Source: Mycobacterium sp. Marseille-P9652 (GTDB lineage: Bacteria > Actinomycetota > Actinomycetes > Mycobacteriales > Mycobacteriaceae). Taken from it: a stretch of 64,000 nt of DNA. A program made the translations under genes and the position numbers. Positions 28,249 to 38,445 of this stretch are shown piece after piece; position 1 is the stretch's first letter, and every line of letters begins with the position of its first letter. Under the pieces are notes generated by a model, which saw only the letters and a list, made by a program, of their open reading frames with translations, searched no databases and had not been told where the DNA came from. The stretch spans positions 1-64,000 of the forward strand of contig NZ_CACRUY010000021.1 in NCBI RefSeq assembly GCF_902652685.1. Reading direction: 5' to 3'.

Positions 28249-29649
28249 CTATACGGCCACGCGGCGCAGCGCGGCAGCGAACATGGCGTCGGTGCCGTGC
28301 CGGTGCGGCCACAGCTGGACGTACGGCCCGTCGCCCAGCCCGGTGACGGGCTCGAACAGCGGCCTGGTGTCCAGCGCCTCGACCGGGTGACGGCGCAGCG
28401 CGTCGGCGACCACCCCGACCGTCTCGGCAAGGTGAGGCGAACAGGTCGCGTACAGCACCACGCCGCCCGGGCGGGTGAGTTGGATTGCCGCCGCGAGCAA
28501 TTCGCGTTGCAGCTTGGCCAGGGCCGGCACGTCGGCCGGCTGCCGCCGCCAGCGGGCCTCGGGCCGGCGCCGCAACGCACCAAGCCCGGTGCAGGGAGCG
28601 TCGACGAGCACCCGGTCGAAACCGGGCTCGAGGCCGCTCTCCCGGCCGTCGACGCGCACGACGTCGACAGGCAGGCCGCGCGTGTTCTCCGCCACCATGT
28701 CCGCGCGGCGGGGCGCGGGTTCGACGGCGGTCACCCGTGCGCCGGACCCGGCGCCGATCCCGGCCAGCAGCGCGGTCTTTCCGCCCGGCCCGGCGCACAG
28801 GTCAAGCCAGCGACCGGTGTCGCCGTCGACCGGCGCCAGCGTCAGCGCGCGGGCCACCAACTGGCTGCCCTCGTCCTGCACCAGTGCGGCGCCGTCGCGC
28901 ACCGGGGCCAGCCGTCCGGGATCTCCGCCCGGCAGGTACACCGCGTACGGCGAGAAGCGGCCCACCGTGCCGCCGACCGCCTCGGCCAGGTCGGCGGCGG
29001 TCAGGGCGCCCGGCCGGGCCGCCAGGTGCACCTGCGGCCGCTCGTCGTCGCTGGCGAGCACGGCCTCGAGCTCCGCGGCGTCCGCGCCCAACGCGTCGGC
29101 GAACGCCTGGGCGATCCAGCGGGGGTGTGCGTGCACGAAGGCGGCATGCCCCACGGGGTCGCGCGATCGGTCGGGGGCCAGCTCGGCGACCCACGACCGT
29201 TCGTCCCGCCCGGCGATGGTCCGCAGCACGCCGTTGACGAAACCGGCTCGTGCCGAGTCGAATTCGATCCCGGCCTGTTCGACCGTGGTCGACACCGCGG
29301 CGTGTTCGCCGACCCGCGTGCGCAGCAGCTGATAAGCCCCCAGGCGCAACAGGTCGAGAAGCACCGGGTCGATGACGTCCGGCGCGCGGCCGGCCGCGGC
29401 ACCGATGATCGCATCGAGCAGCCCCCGGGTGCGGCAGGTCCCATAGGTGAGCTCGGTGGCGAAGGCCGCGTCGCGGCCGGTGATGCCGCGCTCGCGCAGC
29501 AGCGCGGGCAGGGCCAGGTTCGCATAGGCGTCGCGCTCGGTGACGGCCCGCAGCACCTGAAACGCCGCGGCGCGGGCGGGATCGAGCGGCTTGCGACGTC
29601 GCGGGCCGCGTGGTCGGTTGTGCGCCCGCTGCGGCCTGTTGTCGCTCAT
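28249..29649 (-). CDS. rsmB: 16S rRNA (cytosine-5) methyltransferase RsmB/Fmu
   Basis: A 466-residue RNA m5C methyltransferase. The N-terminal ~150 residues are the NusB-like RNA-binding domain ([20 protein letters not shown]). The catalytic domain has the SAM loop [15 protein letters not shown] near 280 and both catalytic cysteines, in [10 protein letters not shown] and [11 protein letters not shown]. tuberculosis Rv1407. Start in an ATGA overlap with the fmt stop. Confidence 0.95.
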   Translation of the reverse strand: MSDNRPQRAHNRPRGPRRRKPLDPARAAAFQVLRAVTERDAYANLALPALLRERGITGRDAAFATELTYGTCRTRGLLDAIIGAAAGRAPDVIDPVLLDLLRLGAYQLLRTRVGEHAAVSTTVEQAGIEFDSARAGFVNGVLRTIAGRDERSWVAELAPDRSRDPVGHAAFVHAHPRWIAQAFADALGADAAELEAVLASDDERPQVHLAARPGALTAADLAEAVGGTVGRFSPYAVYLPGGDPGRLAPVRDGAALVQDEGSQLVARALTLAPVDGDTGRWLDLCAGPGGKTALLAGIGAGSGARVTAVEPAPRRADMVAENTRGLPVDVVRVDGRESGLEPGFDRVLVDAPCTGLGALRRRPEARWRRQPADVPALAKLQRELLAAAIQLTRPGGVVLYATCSPHLAETVGVVADALRRHPVEALDTRPLFEPVTGLGDGPYVQLWPHRHGTDAMFAAALRRVAV

Positions 29650-30575
29650 GACGCCCGCACGGCGGGGTCGAGCCGGGCACCGCGCGCCCAATCGACGGCG
29701 TTCATGAATTTCTTTCCCGGGGGCTGGATCTGGCCGAGACGCACGGGCTGCGATCCGGTGCCGACCCACACTCCCTTGCGGTCCACGTGGATCGCGCCGG
29801 GCTGCAACGGAATTGGCGGCTCCTCGACCCGCACGGGCCCCAGCTTGATGCGCAGGTCGCCGATCAGGGTCCAGGCGCCGGGGTTCGGTGTCACGGCGCG
29901 AATCCGGCGCTCCACCACCTGGGCCGGCAGGTCCCAGCGCACCCGGGCCTCCTCGACGGTGATCTTCGGCGCGACACTCACCCCGTCGGCCGACTGCGGT
30001 CGCGGGGTCAGCGTGCCGTCGGCGATGCCGTCGAGCGTCGCCGAGAGCAGCACCGCACCCGAATCTGCCAGGCGCGCTAGGAGTTCCCCGGCCGTGTCGG
30101 TGGGCCGGATCTCCTCGGTGACGACCCCGTACACCGGTCCGGAGTCCAGGCTCGGTTCGATCTGGAACGTCGTCGCGCCCGTGACCGCGTCCCCGGCGGC
30201 GATCGCCGCCTGCACCGGTGCCGCGCCGCGCCAGGCGGGCAGCAGGGAGAAATGCAGGTTGACCCACCCGTGCGCGGGCACCGCCAGCAGGTCGTCGCGC
30301 AGCAGCGCGCCATAGGCGACCACGGGGCAGCAGTCCGGCGCCAGCTCCGACAGCTCGGCGACGAACTCCGGCGAGTTCGGCCGCGACGGCCGCAACACCG
30401 GAATCCCGCGGTCGAGCGCCTCGCGGGCCACGGGCGAGGGCTCCGGCCTGCCACGCCGGCCGGACGCCGCGTCGGGCCGGGTCAGCACCGCGACCACCTC
30501 ATGGCGGGGCGAGTCGATCAGGCGGCGCAGCGAGGGCAGCGCGGGTTCGGGGGTGCCGGCGAAGACGAGACGCAC
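29646..30575 (-). CDS. fmt: Methionyl-tRNA formyltransferase
   Basis: Formylates initiator Met-tRNA with 10-formyl-tetrahydrofolate. From the GTG at 30575 the protein is 309 residues, beginning [19 protein letters not shown], as in other mycobacteria. It has the formyl-donor motif [15 protein letters not shown] with SLLPAWRG, and the catalytic Asn-His-Asp set in [11 protein letters not shown] and DSGPVYG. A GTG two codons upstream (30581) is also open, but the TAGACT hexamer is placed 6 nt before the inner GTG. Coupled to rsmB. Confidence 0.93.
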   Translation of the reverse strand: MRLVFAGTPEPALPSLRRLIDSPRHEVVAVLTRPDAASGRRGRPEPSPVAREALDRGIPVLRPSRPNSPEFVAELSELAPDCCPVVAYGALLRDDLLAVPAHGWVNLHFSLLPAWRGAAPVQAAIAAGDAVTGATTFQIEPSLDSGPVYGVVTEEIRPTDTAGELLARLADSGAVLLSATLDGIADGTLTPRPQSADGVSVAPKITVEEARVRWDLPAQVVERRIRAVTPNPGAWTLIGDLRIKLGPVRVEEPPIPLQPGAIHVDRKGVWVGTGSQPVRLGQIQPPGKKFMNAVDWARGARLDPAVRAS

Positions 30576-30581
30576 CGGCAC

Positions 30582-30587
30582 AGTCTA
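30582..30587 (-). promoter_or_regulatory. -10 box TAGACT, leaderless start of fmt-rsmB
   Basis: TAGACT on the minus strand is followed by 6 nt and then the GTG at 30575. The upstream alternative GTG directly abuts the hexamer and would not be in the transcript. Confidence 0.5.
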
Positions 30588-30618
30588 GGGATGGCCGACC
30601 CGGGCGCCGGTGCGGCGA

Positions 30619-31107
30619 CTACAAATCGGCGTCGGCGTCCAGATGCACGTCGGGCTCGCCGCCCGCCGCGGTGAACGCCGTGAGCGCCCGAACCAGCCCG
30701 TGCCGCTCGGGCGGCGGCATCTTCTCGACGATCGCCGCGATCTCGGCGCGCCGGTAGGCGGTGACGCGGCGGACGACCTCCCGGCCGCGCTTGGTCAGCG
30801 CGGCGAGCAATTCCCGGCGCGACGTGGGGTGCGGGAGCCGGTCGATCAGCCCCGCGGCGACGAGGCGGTCCACCATCCGGCCGGTGGCCGACGGCTGCAC
30901 GCCGAGCAGGCCGGCGAGCGTGGCCAGGTTGACGGGACCCCGATTGGAAAGAATCACGAGGGTCCGGAACTGAGCGATCGTGATCGACTCGTCGACTTGG
31001 GCAATGGAACGCACCGAAATGGCCACCAGCAAACGGGAAGCCGTGAGCAATGCGTCGGTGATCACGTCCAGCGATTCGTCAGCCGTCGTCGTATGGTCCG
31101 CAGCCAT
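30619..31107 (-). CDS. MarR-family transcriptional regulator (Rv1404-like)
   Basis: A 162-residue winged-helix regulator. The recognition helix region is VNLATLAGLLGVQPSATGRM (residues ~60-80) and the wing follows near DRLPHPTSRRELLAALT. In M. tuberculosis Rv1404 sits between and represses two methyltransferase genes (Rv1403c and Rv1405c); neither is present here, so it may control only itself or distant genes. ATG at 31107 has a GAGGGAGG site. A 22-bp inverted repeat overlaps its putative -10. Confidence 0.88.
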   Translation of the reverse strand: MAADHTTTADESLDVITDALLTASRLLVAISVRSIAQVDESITIAQFRTLVILSNRGPVNLATLAGLLGVQPSATGRMVDRLVAAGLIDRLPHPTSRRELLAALTKRGREVVRRVTAYRRAEIAAIVEKMPPPERHGLVRALTAFTAAGGEPDVHLDADADL

Positions 31108-31153
31108 CGCCCCTCCCTCTGGGCCCGATTCCGGCCCGTCGCGGGCTGAAGAC

Positions 31154-31175
31154 TAGAAAGCATAACAGCCTTCTA
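31154..31175 (-). promoter_or_regulatory. Inverted repeat over the marR -10, candidate auto-operator
   Basis: TAGAA-N-GC-N6-GC-N-TTCTA is an interrupted inverted repeat of 22 bp, about 47 bp before the MarR start. The minus strand reads TATGCT inside it, a reasonable -10. An operator over the -10 is the usual arrangement for MarR auto-repression; binding here is inferred. A second hairpin, CAGTGAC/GTCACTG with a 17-nt loop (31186-31216), lies between it and the priA stop and could be a weak terminator or a second site. Confidence 0.5.
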
Positions 31176-31234
31176 ATGTCGTAGTCAGTGACTGTTTCTC
31201 ACGCACACTGTCACTGGCGGCACGGCATGTATCA

Positions 31235-33235
31235 CTACCCGATGTTCAGCGGGTCGATCTGGACACGCACCGGCTCGTGGTTCGCGCGGGCGCTGAGCAC
31301 GCCCACGGCCCGGCGCAGCGAAGCCGCCAGCGCCAGGCCGTGTTCGCGCCGCACCCGAACCAGCATCCTCGTCACCGGCAGTTCGGCGGGCGTCCCGGGC
31401 GGGCGGCGCACCCCCGGCGGCAGATCCACGGGGCCCAGCACCTCGGCGTCCTCGGGCAACCGCGACTCGTCGAGCAGCGCGTTGACCGCCGGGTAACTGC
31501 CGTCGATGGCGGCCATGTGCACGCTGGGCGGCAGACCGACCTCGGTGCGCGCGGCGAGTTCGGCCTCGGCGTGCCCCACCGGGTCCCACCGGACCAGGGA
31601 TTGCACTGTGGCGATGGAGGATTCGGCAACGACGATCACGACACCGCCGTCACCGCGCGGACGCACCAGCGCGGCCGCGCCCATCCAGCGCCACAGCGCC
31701 TCCTCGGCGGCGCGCAGGTCTTGGCGGCCCAGGAGCGCCCAGGTGTCCAGCAGCAGCGCCGCGCCGTACCCGCCCGCAGCGGCGGGCTCGGCACCCGGCG
31801 TGGCCACCACGAGCGCCGCGCCCGGGCCGACCTCCCCCACCACCGCCTCGCCGGAGGAGGTGACGACCGGCGTGCCGGGAAACGCCCTGCCGAGTTCCTC
31901 GGCGGTGCGCCGTGCCCCGATCACGACGGCCCGCACCGCGTCCGACCCGCAGCGGGTGCACCGCAGCGTCGGCTCCGCCCGTCCGCACCACCGGCAGACG
32001 GCGCCGACACCGCCGCGCTCCTGCAGCGACAGGGGTCCCGTGCAGTGCCGGCACCGGGCGATCGTGCGGCAGCGGCCGCACGCCAGCGACGGCACGTACC
32101 CGCGCCGCGGCACCTGCACCAGCACGGGGGCCCCGGATTCGAGCGCGGAGCGGGCGGCGCGCAGTGCGACGGACGGCAGCCGCGCCGTGCGCGCCGCGGG
32201 GTCACGTTCCTCGGCGTAGCCGGTGTCGTCGAGCGCGACGACCCGCGGCGTGCGGGCGCGGACCACCGGCCGCGCCGCGACGATGTCGTGCGCCCAGCCG
32301 CCGCGCACCAGGGCGTGCGCTTCGGCGGTGCGGGCGTAGCCGCCGATCAGCGCCGCGCAGCGCGCCTGATGCGCGCGCAGCATCGCCACCTCGCGGGCGT
32401 GCGGGTAGGGCGCCCGGGGCTCGGCCAGGGAGTCGTCGGCGTCGGCCCACACCATGACCAGGCCGAGGTCGGCGAGTGGCGCGAAGACCGCACTGCGGGT
32501 GCCGATCACCAGCCGCGCGCCGCCGCGCAGCCCCGCGAGCCAGCGCCGGTAGCGCGCCGCCGGCCCGAGGCCCGCCGACAGCGCCACCACGCTGTTTTCG
32601 TCGATGAGCGCGGTCGCGGCCCGCCAGAGGGTGTCCAGGTCGCGCTGGTCGGGCACGATCGCCAGCACGGCGCGGCCCGTCCGGACCGTTTGCGCGGCCG
32701 CCTCGGCGAGCCGGTCGGCCCAGGACTCCCCCGGCAGGGCCTGCCAGACGGCGCGCGCGGCGCGCGATTCCGCCAGGGCGGCCAGGAACTGCTCGCCGCG
32801 GGCGTAGGTCCCCCACCCGCTCACGTCGACGGGCGCGACGACGGGCAGCGGCAGGATCGGCGCGGCCTCGCGCTCCACCTTGGCGTGCCGGGGTGGCACG
32901 GCCAGGCGCACCACGTCCGGCCGGGTGCCGGCGTAGCGTGCCGCCACGGCGTCCACCAGGCGCCGGATCTCCGCGGTGAGAACGGGTTCGGGGGACACGA
33001 CGCGGTCGAGCCAACCGAGCTGGCCGACGTGGTCGGTGTCGGCGCGGCGTTCGAGCACGAACCCGTCGACCAGCCGCCCGTGGAAACGCACCCGCACCCG
33101 CACCCCGGGCTGGGCGTCGTCGGACTGCTCCGCCGACACCAGGTAGTCGAAGTCGCGGTCGAGGTGCGGGACCGACAGCATCGGCAGGACGCGAGCGATC
33201 GGTTCCACCTGAACCGGGAAGGTGTTGCTACTCAA
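31235..33235 (-). CDS. priA: Primosomal protein N' PriA, helicase-motif-deficient actinobacterial type
   Basis: Acts in replication-fork restart. The 666-residue protein has the N-terminal DNA-binding domain ([19 protein letters not shown]) and the zinc-binding region in its C-terminal half with [13 protein letters not shown] and [17 protein letters not shown]. The Walker A GxGKT expected near residue ~200 in E. coli PriA is absent ([16 protein letters not shown] is found after the degenerate site), as in other mycobacteria, so it is probably not an active helicase. Start codon TTG at 33235 gives the expected size; the nearest GTG alternatives shorten it by 7-9 residues. It overlaps the YhhN-like gene end by 8 bp. 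Confidence 0.9.
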   Translation of the reverse strand: MSSNTFPVQVEPIARVLPMLSVPHLDRDFDYLVSAEQSDDAQPGVRVRVRFHGRLVDGFVLERRADTDHVGQLGWLDRVVSPEPVLTAEIRRLVDAVAARYAGTRPDVVRLAVPPRHAKVEREAAPILPLPVVAPVDVSGWGTYARGEQFLAALAESRAARAVWQALPGESWADRLAEAAAQTVRTGRAVLAIVPDQRDLDTLWRAATALIDENSVVALSAGLGPAARYRRWLAGLRGGARLVIGTRSAVFAPLADLGLVMVWADADDSLAEPRAPYPHAREVAMLRAHQARCAALIGGYARTAEAHALVRGGWAHDIVAARPVVRARTPRVVALDDTGYAEERDPAARTARLPSVALRAARSALESGAPVLVQVPRRGYVPSLACGRCRTIARCRHCTGPLSLQERGGVGAVCRWCGRAEPTLRCTRCGSDAVRAVVIGARRTAEELGRAFPGTPVVTSSGEAVVGEVGPGAALVVATPGAEPAAAGGYGAALLLDTWALLGRQDLRAAEEALWRWMGAAALVRPRGDGGVVIVVAESSIATVQSLVRWDPVGHAEAELAARTEVGLPPSVHMAAIDGSYPAVNALLDESRLPEDAEVLGPVDLPPGVRRPPGTPAELPVTRMLVRVRREHGLALAASLRRAVGVLSARANHEPVRVQIDPLNIG

Positions 33236-33992
33236 AGCCTTCGACGGGCCAGTCGACGATCTCCTCGTCGTCCTCGTAGAGCTCGGGCTCTTCCCGGCCG
33301 AAGAAGAAGCCGGCCGTGATGAGGATCTGGGCCGCCGCGTAGAGCCACCAGATCGGCACGGCCAATGCGTCGTTGTTCAGGACGAAGCGGCCGAAGGCGA
33401 TCATGGTGTCCGACACCGCAAAACACACGGCGCCCACCGCCGTCCAGATGGTCGGCAGCCGCGCCAGTTGAGCGGCGCACACCATCGCGGTCAACGCGAG
33501 GATGTAGACGGTGACGGGGATCGTGAGCGCGTCATGGCTCAGCCGGTGCCAGAGCAACGCCAGCATGACGATCACGCCGAGGACGATGAGGACGCACGCC
33601 GCCAGGCGCGGGGTCGACGGGCGCGCCCGCGGGATGAGCGGCAGCAGGGCGGCCAGGAAACACAAGTGCGCCAACAGGAAAGCGGTCAGGCCCAGGCCGA
33701 ACGACATCGTCCACCACGGAATGGCGAGCAACCAGTCACCGACGGCCGACAGCAGCAGCGCGGGCACGAGCCAGCGGCGCTCGCGGACGATCGAGTGGCC
33801 GAGCGCCGCGCCGGCGAGCAACAGCGCCATCAACGCCTTGAACGGGGGCTGCAGAACCCAGTGCCCGGTGAGTTCCGTCCCCGGCGGCGAGCGCAGCGCG
33901 AGCACCGTCAGGTAGACCCCGTAGGCGAGCCCGGCCCAGCCCGCGAGCACCCAGGCGCCCGACACCACGCGGGGTGCGTACGGTACCTCCAT
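33228..33992 (-). CDS. YhhN-like multi-pass membrane protein (Rv1401-like)
   Basis: A 254-residue membrane protein with about eight hydrophobic segments (for example [20 protein letters not shown] and [17 protein letters not shown]) in the pattern of the YhhN/TMEM86 family. Eukaryotic TMEM86 members hydrolyse lysoplasmalogen vinyl-ether bonds; bacterial function is unproved. The GDWLL and SDTMIAF acidic residues in membrane segments are the family hallmarks. The tail is acidic ([15 protein letters not shown]). The ATG at 33992 overlaps the start codon of the divergent lipI gene on the other strand; an ATG at 34040 is an alternative. Confidence 0.82.
   Translation of the reverse strand: MEVPYAPRVVSGAWVLAGWAGLAYGVYLTVLALRSPPGTELTGHWVLQPPFKALMALLLAGAALGHSIVRERRWLVPALLLSAVGDWLLAIPWWTMSFGLGLTAFLLAHLCFLAALLPLIPRARPSTPRLAACVLIVLGVIVMLALLWHRLSHDALTIPVTVYILALTAMVCAAQLARLPTIWTAVGAVCFAVSDTMIAFGRFVLNNDALAVPIWWLYAAAQILITAGFFFGREEPELYEDDEEIVDWPVEGFE
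33979..33984 (+). promoter_or_regulatory. -10 box TACGGT, leaderless start of lipI
   Basis: GCGTACGGT followed by 6 nt and the ATG at 33991. The same GCGTACGGT sequence precedes lipH. No ribosome site. Confidence 0.5.
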
Positions 33993-34950
33993 GCCCAGCC
34001 TGGACAGCACAGCCGACGAAAAACCCGCTATCGACCCCATCCTGCAGAAGGTACTGGATGCGGTTCCGTTCCGGTTAACAACCGACGACGGTGTCGAGGC
34101 GGCGCGTCAGCGATTCCGTGACCTGCCGCGGCGGCCATTGCACACCGACATGCGGGTCGAGGACCGGGCGATCCCGGGCCCGGCCGGACAGATCGGGGCC
34201 CGGATCTACTGGCCGACGGACATGCCCGACGGCGGCGCTCCCGTCGTGCTCTATTTCCATGGCGGCGGTTTCGTCGTGGGCGACCTCGACACGCACGACG
34301 GAACGGCCCGCCAGCACGCCGTGGGAGCGACCGCCATCGTGGTGTCCGTCGATTACCGGTTGGCGCCCGAGCACCCGTACCCCGCCGCCGTCGAAGACGC
34401 CTGGGCCGCAACGCTGTGGCTCGCCGAGCACGCCCGGCTGATCGGCGCGGACACCACGCGGATCGCACTGGCCGGGGACTCGGCCGGCGGGACCATCGCC
34501 GCGGCCACGGCCCAGCGGGCCCGCGACCGGTCGGGACCCCCGATCGCGTTCCAGCTGCTGTGGTACCCCTCCACGCTGTGGGATTCGACGCTGCCGTCCT
34601 TCACCGAGAACGCGACGGCCCCGATACTCGACGCGCGGGCGGTCGCCGCGTTCTCCCGTTGGTATGCGGGCGATGTCGACCTGTCCGATCCTCCGCCGGG
34701 CATGGCGCCGGGTCGGGCGGAGTCCCTGGCCGGCCTGCCGCCCGCCTACATCGCGGTCGCCGGTCACGACCCGCTGCGCGACGACGGCATCCGCTACGGC
34801 GAACTGCTGGCGGCGGCGGGCGTTCCCGTCGAGGTCCACAACGCCGAGACCATGGTGCACGGCTACCTCGGCTACGCGGGCGTGGTGCCCGCGGCCACCG
34901 CCGCGACGGACCGCGGCCTGGCGGCGTTGCGTACCGCCCTGCACGGCTGA
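33991..34950 (+). CDS. lipI: HSL-family carboxylesterase LipI-like
   Basis: A 319-residue alpha/beta hydrolase of the hormone-sensitive lipase family, probably acting on short acyl esters in the cytoplasm. Oxyanion motif HGGG is present ([16 protein letters not shown], near 87), nucleophile in GDSAGG (near 160), Asp in GHDPLRDDG (near 260) and His in [10 protein letters not shown] (near 290). N-terminus [17 protein letters not shown] matches M. tuberculosis Rv1400c. Tandem with a paralogue 23 bp downstream. Confidence 0.93.
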   Translation: MPSLDSTADEKPAIDPILQKVLDAVPFRLTTDDGVEAARQRFRDLPRRPLHTDMRVEDRAIPGPAGQIGARIYWPTDMPDGGAPVVLYFHGGGFVVGDLDTHDGTARQHAVGATAIVVSVDYRLAPEHPYPAAVEDAWAATLWLAEHARLIGADTTRIALAGDSAGGTIAAATAQRARDRSGPPIAFQLLWYPSTLWDSTLPSFTENATAPILDARAVAAFSRWYAGDVDLSDPPPGMAPGRAESLAGLPPAYIAVAGHDPLRDDGIRYGELLAAAGVPVEVHNAETMVHGYLGYAGVVPAATAATDRGLAALRTALHG

Positions 34951-34960
34951 CCACCGGGCG

Positions 34961-34966
34961 TACGGT
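34961..34966 (+). promoter_or_regulatory. -10 box TACGGT, leaderless start of lipH
   Basis: GCGTACGGT followed by 7 nt and the ATG at 34974, in the 23-bp gap after lipI. Identical nonamer to the one before lipI. Confidence 0.5.
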
Positions 34967-34973
34967 GAACCCC

Positions 34974-35948
34974 ATGACGGAGCCGACATCCCCGCTTGCA
35001 CATGCCCGGCCGGGCATCGACCCCGCGTTCAAGCAATTGCTCGACGCCTTCCCGATGACGTTCAGCGCCGCCGACGGCGTCGAGGTCGCACGCTCGCGGT
35101 TGAAGATGCTGAAGGTGCCCGACGAGATGCTGCCCGAAGTGCGGATCGAGGAGCGGACGGTCGGCTACGGCGACGTCACGGACATCAATGTGCGCATCTA
35201 CTGGCCGCGCCAGGCCGACGAGCCCCTGCCCGTCGTCGTGTTCTACCACGGCGGCGGATTCTCGCTGGGCGACCTGGACACGCACGACCCCGTCGCACGC
35301 TCCCACGCCCTGGGCGCGGACGCCATCGTGGTCTCCGTCGACTACCGGTTGGCCCCCGAGCACCCGTTCCCGGCCGCGGTGCACGACAGTTGGGCGGCGC
35401 TGCAGTGGGTGGCCGCGAACGCCGCCGAGCTGGGCGGTGACCCGAACCGCATCGCGGTGGCCGGCGACTCGGCCGGCGGCAACCTCGCGGCCGTCATGGC
35501 GCATCTGGCCCGTGATAACGGCGGCCCGGCACTGCGGTTCCAGTTGCTGTGGTACCCGGTCGTCACCGCGGACCTGTCGCTGCCGTCGTACGTCGAGAAC
35601 GCCAACGCGCCGATCCTGGACCGCGGCGTCATCGACGCCTTCCTGTCCTGGTACCTGCCCGACACCGACATCAGCGACCCCACGGCGCTGCCGGTCACCC
35701 TGGCCCCGGCCAACGCGGACGACCACTCCGACCTGCCGCCCGCCTACATCGGGACCGCGGAACACGATCCGCTGCGCGACGACGGGGCCCGCTACGCCGA
35801 ATTGCTCAACGCGGCCGGCGTGCCCGCCGAACACAGCAACGAGGGCAATCTCGTCCACGGCTACATCAGCTTCGAGATGGTGATCCCCGCGGCCGCCGAG
35901 GCCACCAGCCGCGGGATCGCCGCGCTGCGAAAGGCGTTGCACGAGTAG
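34974..35948 (+). CDS. lipH: HSL-family carboxylesterase LipH (NlhH)-like
   Basis: A 324-residue paralogue of the preceding esterase. Motifs: [35 protein letters not shown] and LVHGYISFE. Most like M. tuberculosis Rv1399c (NlhH), a short-chain ester hydrolase. N-terminus MTEPTSPLAHARPGIDPAF is a little longer than that of Rv1399c. Convergent with the AraC-type gene, whose stop is 5 bp away; the toxin-antitoxin pair that M. tuberculosis has in this gap is not present. Confidence 0.93.
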   Translation: MTEPTSPLAHARPGIDPAFKQLLDAFPMTFSAADGVEVARSRLKMLKVPDEMLPEVRIEERTVGYGDVTDINVRIYWPRQADEPLPVVVFYHGGGFSLGDLDTHDPVARSHALGADAIVVSVDYRLAPEHPFPAAVHDSWAALQWVAANAAELGGDPNRIAVAGDSAGGNLAAVMAHLARDNGGPALRFQLLWYPVVTADLSLPSYVENANAPILDRGVIDAFLSWYLPDTDISDPTALPVTLAPANADDHSDLPPAYIGTAEHDPLRDDGARYAELLNAAGVPAEHSNEGNLVHGYISFEMVIPAAAEATSRGIAALRKALHE

Positions 35949-35953
35949 AAGTC

Positions 35954-36982
35954 TCAGCGTCGCGAATATGCGCTGGGCGCAACGCCGTACCAGCGCTTGA
36001 ACGCGTGCGAGAACGTCGACACCTCCGTGTAGCCCAGGCGGGTGGACACCTCCTCCACCGTCAGCCCGACGTTGCGGAGCAGGTCGACCGCCACCGTCGA
36101 ACGCGCCTCGTTCAGCAGCGCCCGAAACGACGTGTCCTCCTCGGCGAGCCGGCGGCGCAGCGTCCGCGGGTGGATGTCGAGCTCCGTCGCGACGTCCGCC
36201 AGCGTGGGGAATACGCCCGAATCCCGAAACAGCTTGCTGCGCACCAGCGCGGTGATGCCCTGGCGGCGCTCGCTGCTCTGCATCAGCACGTCGCACTGCG
36301 CCATGCACAATTCCATCGTGTGGCGATCGGCCTGCGGCAGGGGCTCGTCGAACATGGCCCGCGGAAAGTGCAAGCGGTTGTGCGCCCGCCCGAACGCGAC
36401 GTCGTGCACGGGCACCAGCGCCAGCACCGGTCGCAGCAGCGCCTCGTCGACCGCCAGCTCGGCCGACACCTCCGGCGCGTACTTCTCGGCCACGGGCAGC
36501 GCGAATGTCACCGTGGTCGCGATGATTCCGGCGATGTCGCGTTCGATGAAGAAGCCCCGCACGTCCTCCGGCAGGTGGGCCGCGCCGATCTCGATCACAC
36601 AGTCGTCGGCGGTTTCGAACAGCTCGAGGTCGATGTGCAGCATGGTCAGGGCGAAGTACCGCATCGCCATCGAGAACAGTTCGCGCAGTGTGCCGCACGA
36701 CATCACGGCGAACCCGAACAGACCCATGTGGGTGAGCGTGAACCGGCTGCCGACGTCGACGCCCAGGCCGGCCGCGCCGGGCAACCGGTCCAGCAACCGG
36801 CGCACGGCCCGGATCTCGTCGAGCGCGCTCACCACGGCGTCCGGGTTGGTGAGGTGGGCCGGGTCGATCGCGGTGCCCGCCAGAATGTCGCGGGTCGGGA
36901 CCCCCCGCTCGTTTCCGACCTCGCACAGCACGCGTGTCGCGTAGACCGGGTGGCTCACCTCGCTCGGGGGCTGCTGCCGCAT
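35954..36982 (-). CDS. AraC-family transcriptional regulator (Rv1395-like)
   Basis: A 342-residue regulator with a large N-terminal ligand domain (~1-230) of the OruR/ArgR-like AraC class and a C-terminal double helix-turn-helix ([19 protein letters not shown] near 265 and [20 protein letters not shown] near 320). In M. tuberculosis Rv1395 regulates itself and the divergent cyp132; the same divergent arrangement is kept here with a 74-bp gap. The ATG at 36982 has an AGGA site. Confidence 0.92.
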   Translation of the reverse strand: MRQQPPSEVSHPVYATRVLCEVGNERGVPTRDILAGTAIDPAHLTNPDAVVSALDEIRAVRRLLDRLPGAAGLGVDVGSRFTLTHMGLFGFAVMSCGTLRELFSMAMRYFALTMLHIDLELFETADDCVIEIGAAHLPEDVRGFFIERDIAGIIATTVTFALPVAEKYAPEVSAELAVDEALLRPVLALVPVHDVAFGRAHNRLHFPRAMFDEPLPQADRHTMELCMAQCDVLMQSSERRQGITALVRSKLFRDSGVFPTLADVATELDIHPRTLRRRLAEEDTSFRALLNEARSTVAVDLLRNVGLTVEEVSTRLGYTEVSTFSHAFKRWYGVAPSAYSRR

Positions 36983-37044
36983 GGCTGTCCTAAAGTCCCA
37001 ACTCGCTGTCCGATTCTCTCATTATGGACCGGGCGCCTCGCCCC

Positions 37045-37050
37045 TACAGT
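37045..37050 (+). promoter_or_regulatory. -10 box TACAGT, leaderless start of cyp132
   Basis: TACAGT lies 6 nt before the ATG at 37057 within the 74-bp divergent region shared with the AraC-type gene. No good -35 is visible (37022-37027 is TTATGG), as expected for an activator-dependent promoter. Confidence 0.5.
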
Positions 37051-37056
37051 TGACCC

Positions 37057-38445
37057 ATGGCGACCCTCACCGCGGAGCGGCTACCCGGAACACCCGCCAA
37101 GCGCCTGAGCGCGTGGACCATGACGCGCGAGGCCATCACCGTCGGCTTCGACGTCGGCGACGGGTTCCTGGGCCGGGCGCGGGGCAGTGACATTGTCCGG
37201 TTCCGTTGCGGTGGAAGACGTTTCGTGTCGATCAGTCACCCCGACTACGTGGACCACGTACTGCACGCGGCGCGGCTGCGCTACGTCAAGTCCGACGAGT
37301 ACGAGCCGATCCGGGCCACCGCGGGGGTCAATCTCCTGACCGACGAGGGCGACTCGTGGGCCACCCACCGCGGTCTGCTCAACCCCACATTCGCGCGGCG
37401 GCACCTCAACCAGATCGTCGACCTGATGATCGATCCGATCACCGACATCGCCGACGGCCTGACCGCGGGACGACGATTCGACATGCACGAGACGATGGTC
37501 GAGGCGACCCTGCGCGTGGTCGCCAATTCCCTGTTCAGCCAGGACTTCGGCCCGCTGGTGCACAGCATGAACGACCTGGCGACGCGCGGGATGCGGCACG
37601 CGGAGAAGCTGGAACGGCTCGCGCTGTGGGGCCTGATGCCGCGACCGGTGTACGACGCGCTGAACCGGTGCGTGTTCTCGGGAGTCCGAATGCCGCCGCC
37701 GCTGCGCGACATGCAAAACATCGTGCTGACCCTGGACGCGGCGGTCAACGCCATCATCGACCACCGCCTGGCGCACCCCACCGACTCGGCCGACTTCCTC
37801 AACGTGTTGCTGCGCGCGGACGGCGGCCGTTGGCCGCGCCGCCGGATCCGCGACGAAGCCCTCACCTTCATGCTCGCCGGCCACGAGACCACCGCGAACG
37901 CCATGTCGTGGTTCTGGTACCTGATGGCGTTGCACACCGACGCCCGCGAGCGGATGCTCGCCGAGGTCGACGACGCGCTGTGCGGCCGCCGTCCCACCGC
38001 CGACCACCTGGGCCGGCTGCCGTGGACGTCGGCGTGCCTGCAGGAGTCGCAGCGCTACTTCTCCGCGGTGTGGGTGATCGCGCGCAGAGCGGTGGCCGAC
38101 GACGTCCTCGGCAATCACCACATCCGGCCCGGCACCACCGTCGCGATCCCGATCCACCACATCCACCACGACCCGCGCTGGTGGCGCGACCCGGAAGCCT
38201 TCGACCCCAACCGGTTTCTCGTCCCCGACCGGACGCGGCCGCGGTCGGCGTACCTGCCGTTCGGCGGCGGCCGGCGGATCTGCATCGGGCAGAGCTTCGC
38301 GTTGATGGAGATGGTGCTCATCGCGGCGATCATGAGCCAGCGGCACGTCTTCGACCTCGCCCCCGGCCACCCGGTCGAACCGGAGGCAACGCTGACGTTG
38401 CGGCCCAGGCACGGGCTGCACATGATCGGAACGAGCCGCCCATGA
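37057..38445 (+). CDS. cyp132: Cytochrome P450 CYP132-like
   Basis: A 462-residue P450 resembling fatty-acid hydroxylases of the CYP4/CYP102-like shape. The I-helix motif is AGHETTA near 280, the ExxR is ESQR near 330, and the heme ligand region is FGGGRRICIGQSFA with Cys409. All key residues are intact. Substrate is unknown, presumably a lipid. Divergent from its probable AraC regulator and overlapping the monooxygenase gene by ATGA. Confidence 0.95.
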   Translation: MATLTAERLPGTPAKRLSAWTMTREAITVGFDVGDGFLGRARGSDIVRFRCGGRRFVSISHPDYVDHVLHAARLRYVKSDEYEPIRATAGVNLLTDEGDSWATHRGLLNPTFARRHLNQIVDLMIDPITDIADGLTAGRRFDMHETMVEATLRVVANSLFSQDFGPLVHSMNDLATRGMRHAEKLERLALWGLMPRPVYDALNRCVFSGVRMPPPLRDMQNIVLTLDAAVNAIIDHRLAHPTDSADFLNVLLRADGGRWPRRRIRDEALTFMLAGHETTANAMSWFWYLMALHTDARERMLAEVDDALCGRRPTADHLGRLPWTSACLQESQRYFSAVWVIARRAVADDVLGNHHIRPGTTVAIPIHHIHHDPRWWRDPEAFDPNRFLVPDRTRPRSAYLPFGGGRRICIGQSFALMEMVLIAAIMSQRHVFDLAPGHPVEPEATLTLRPRHGLHMIGTSRP

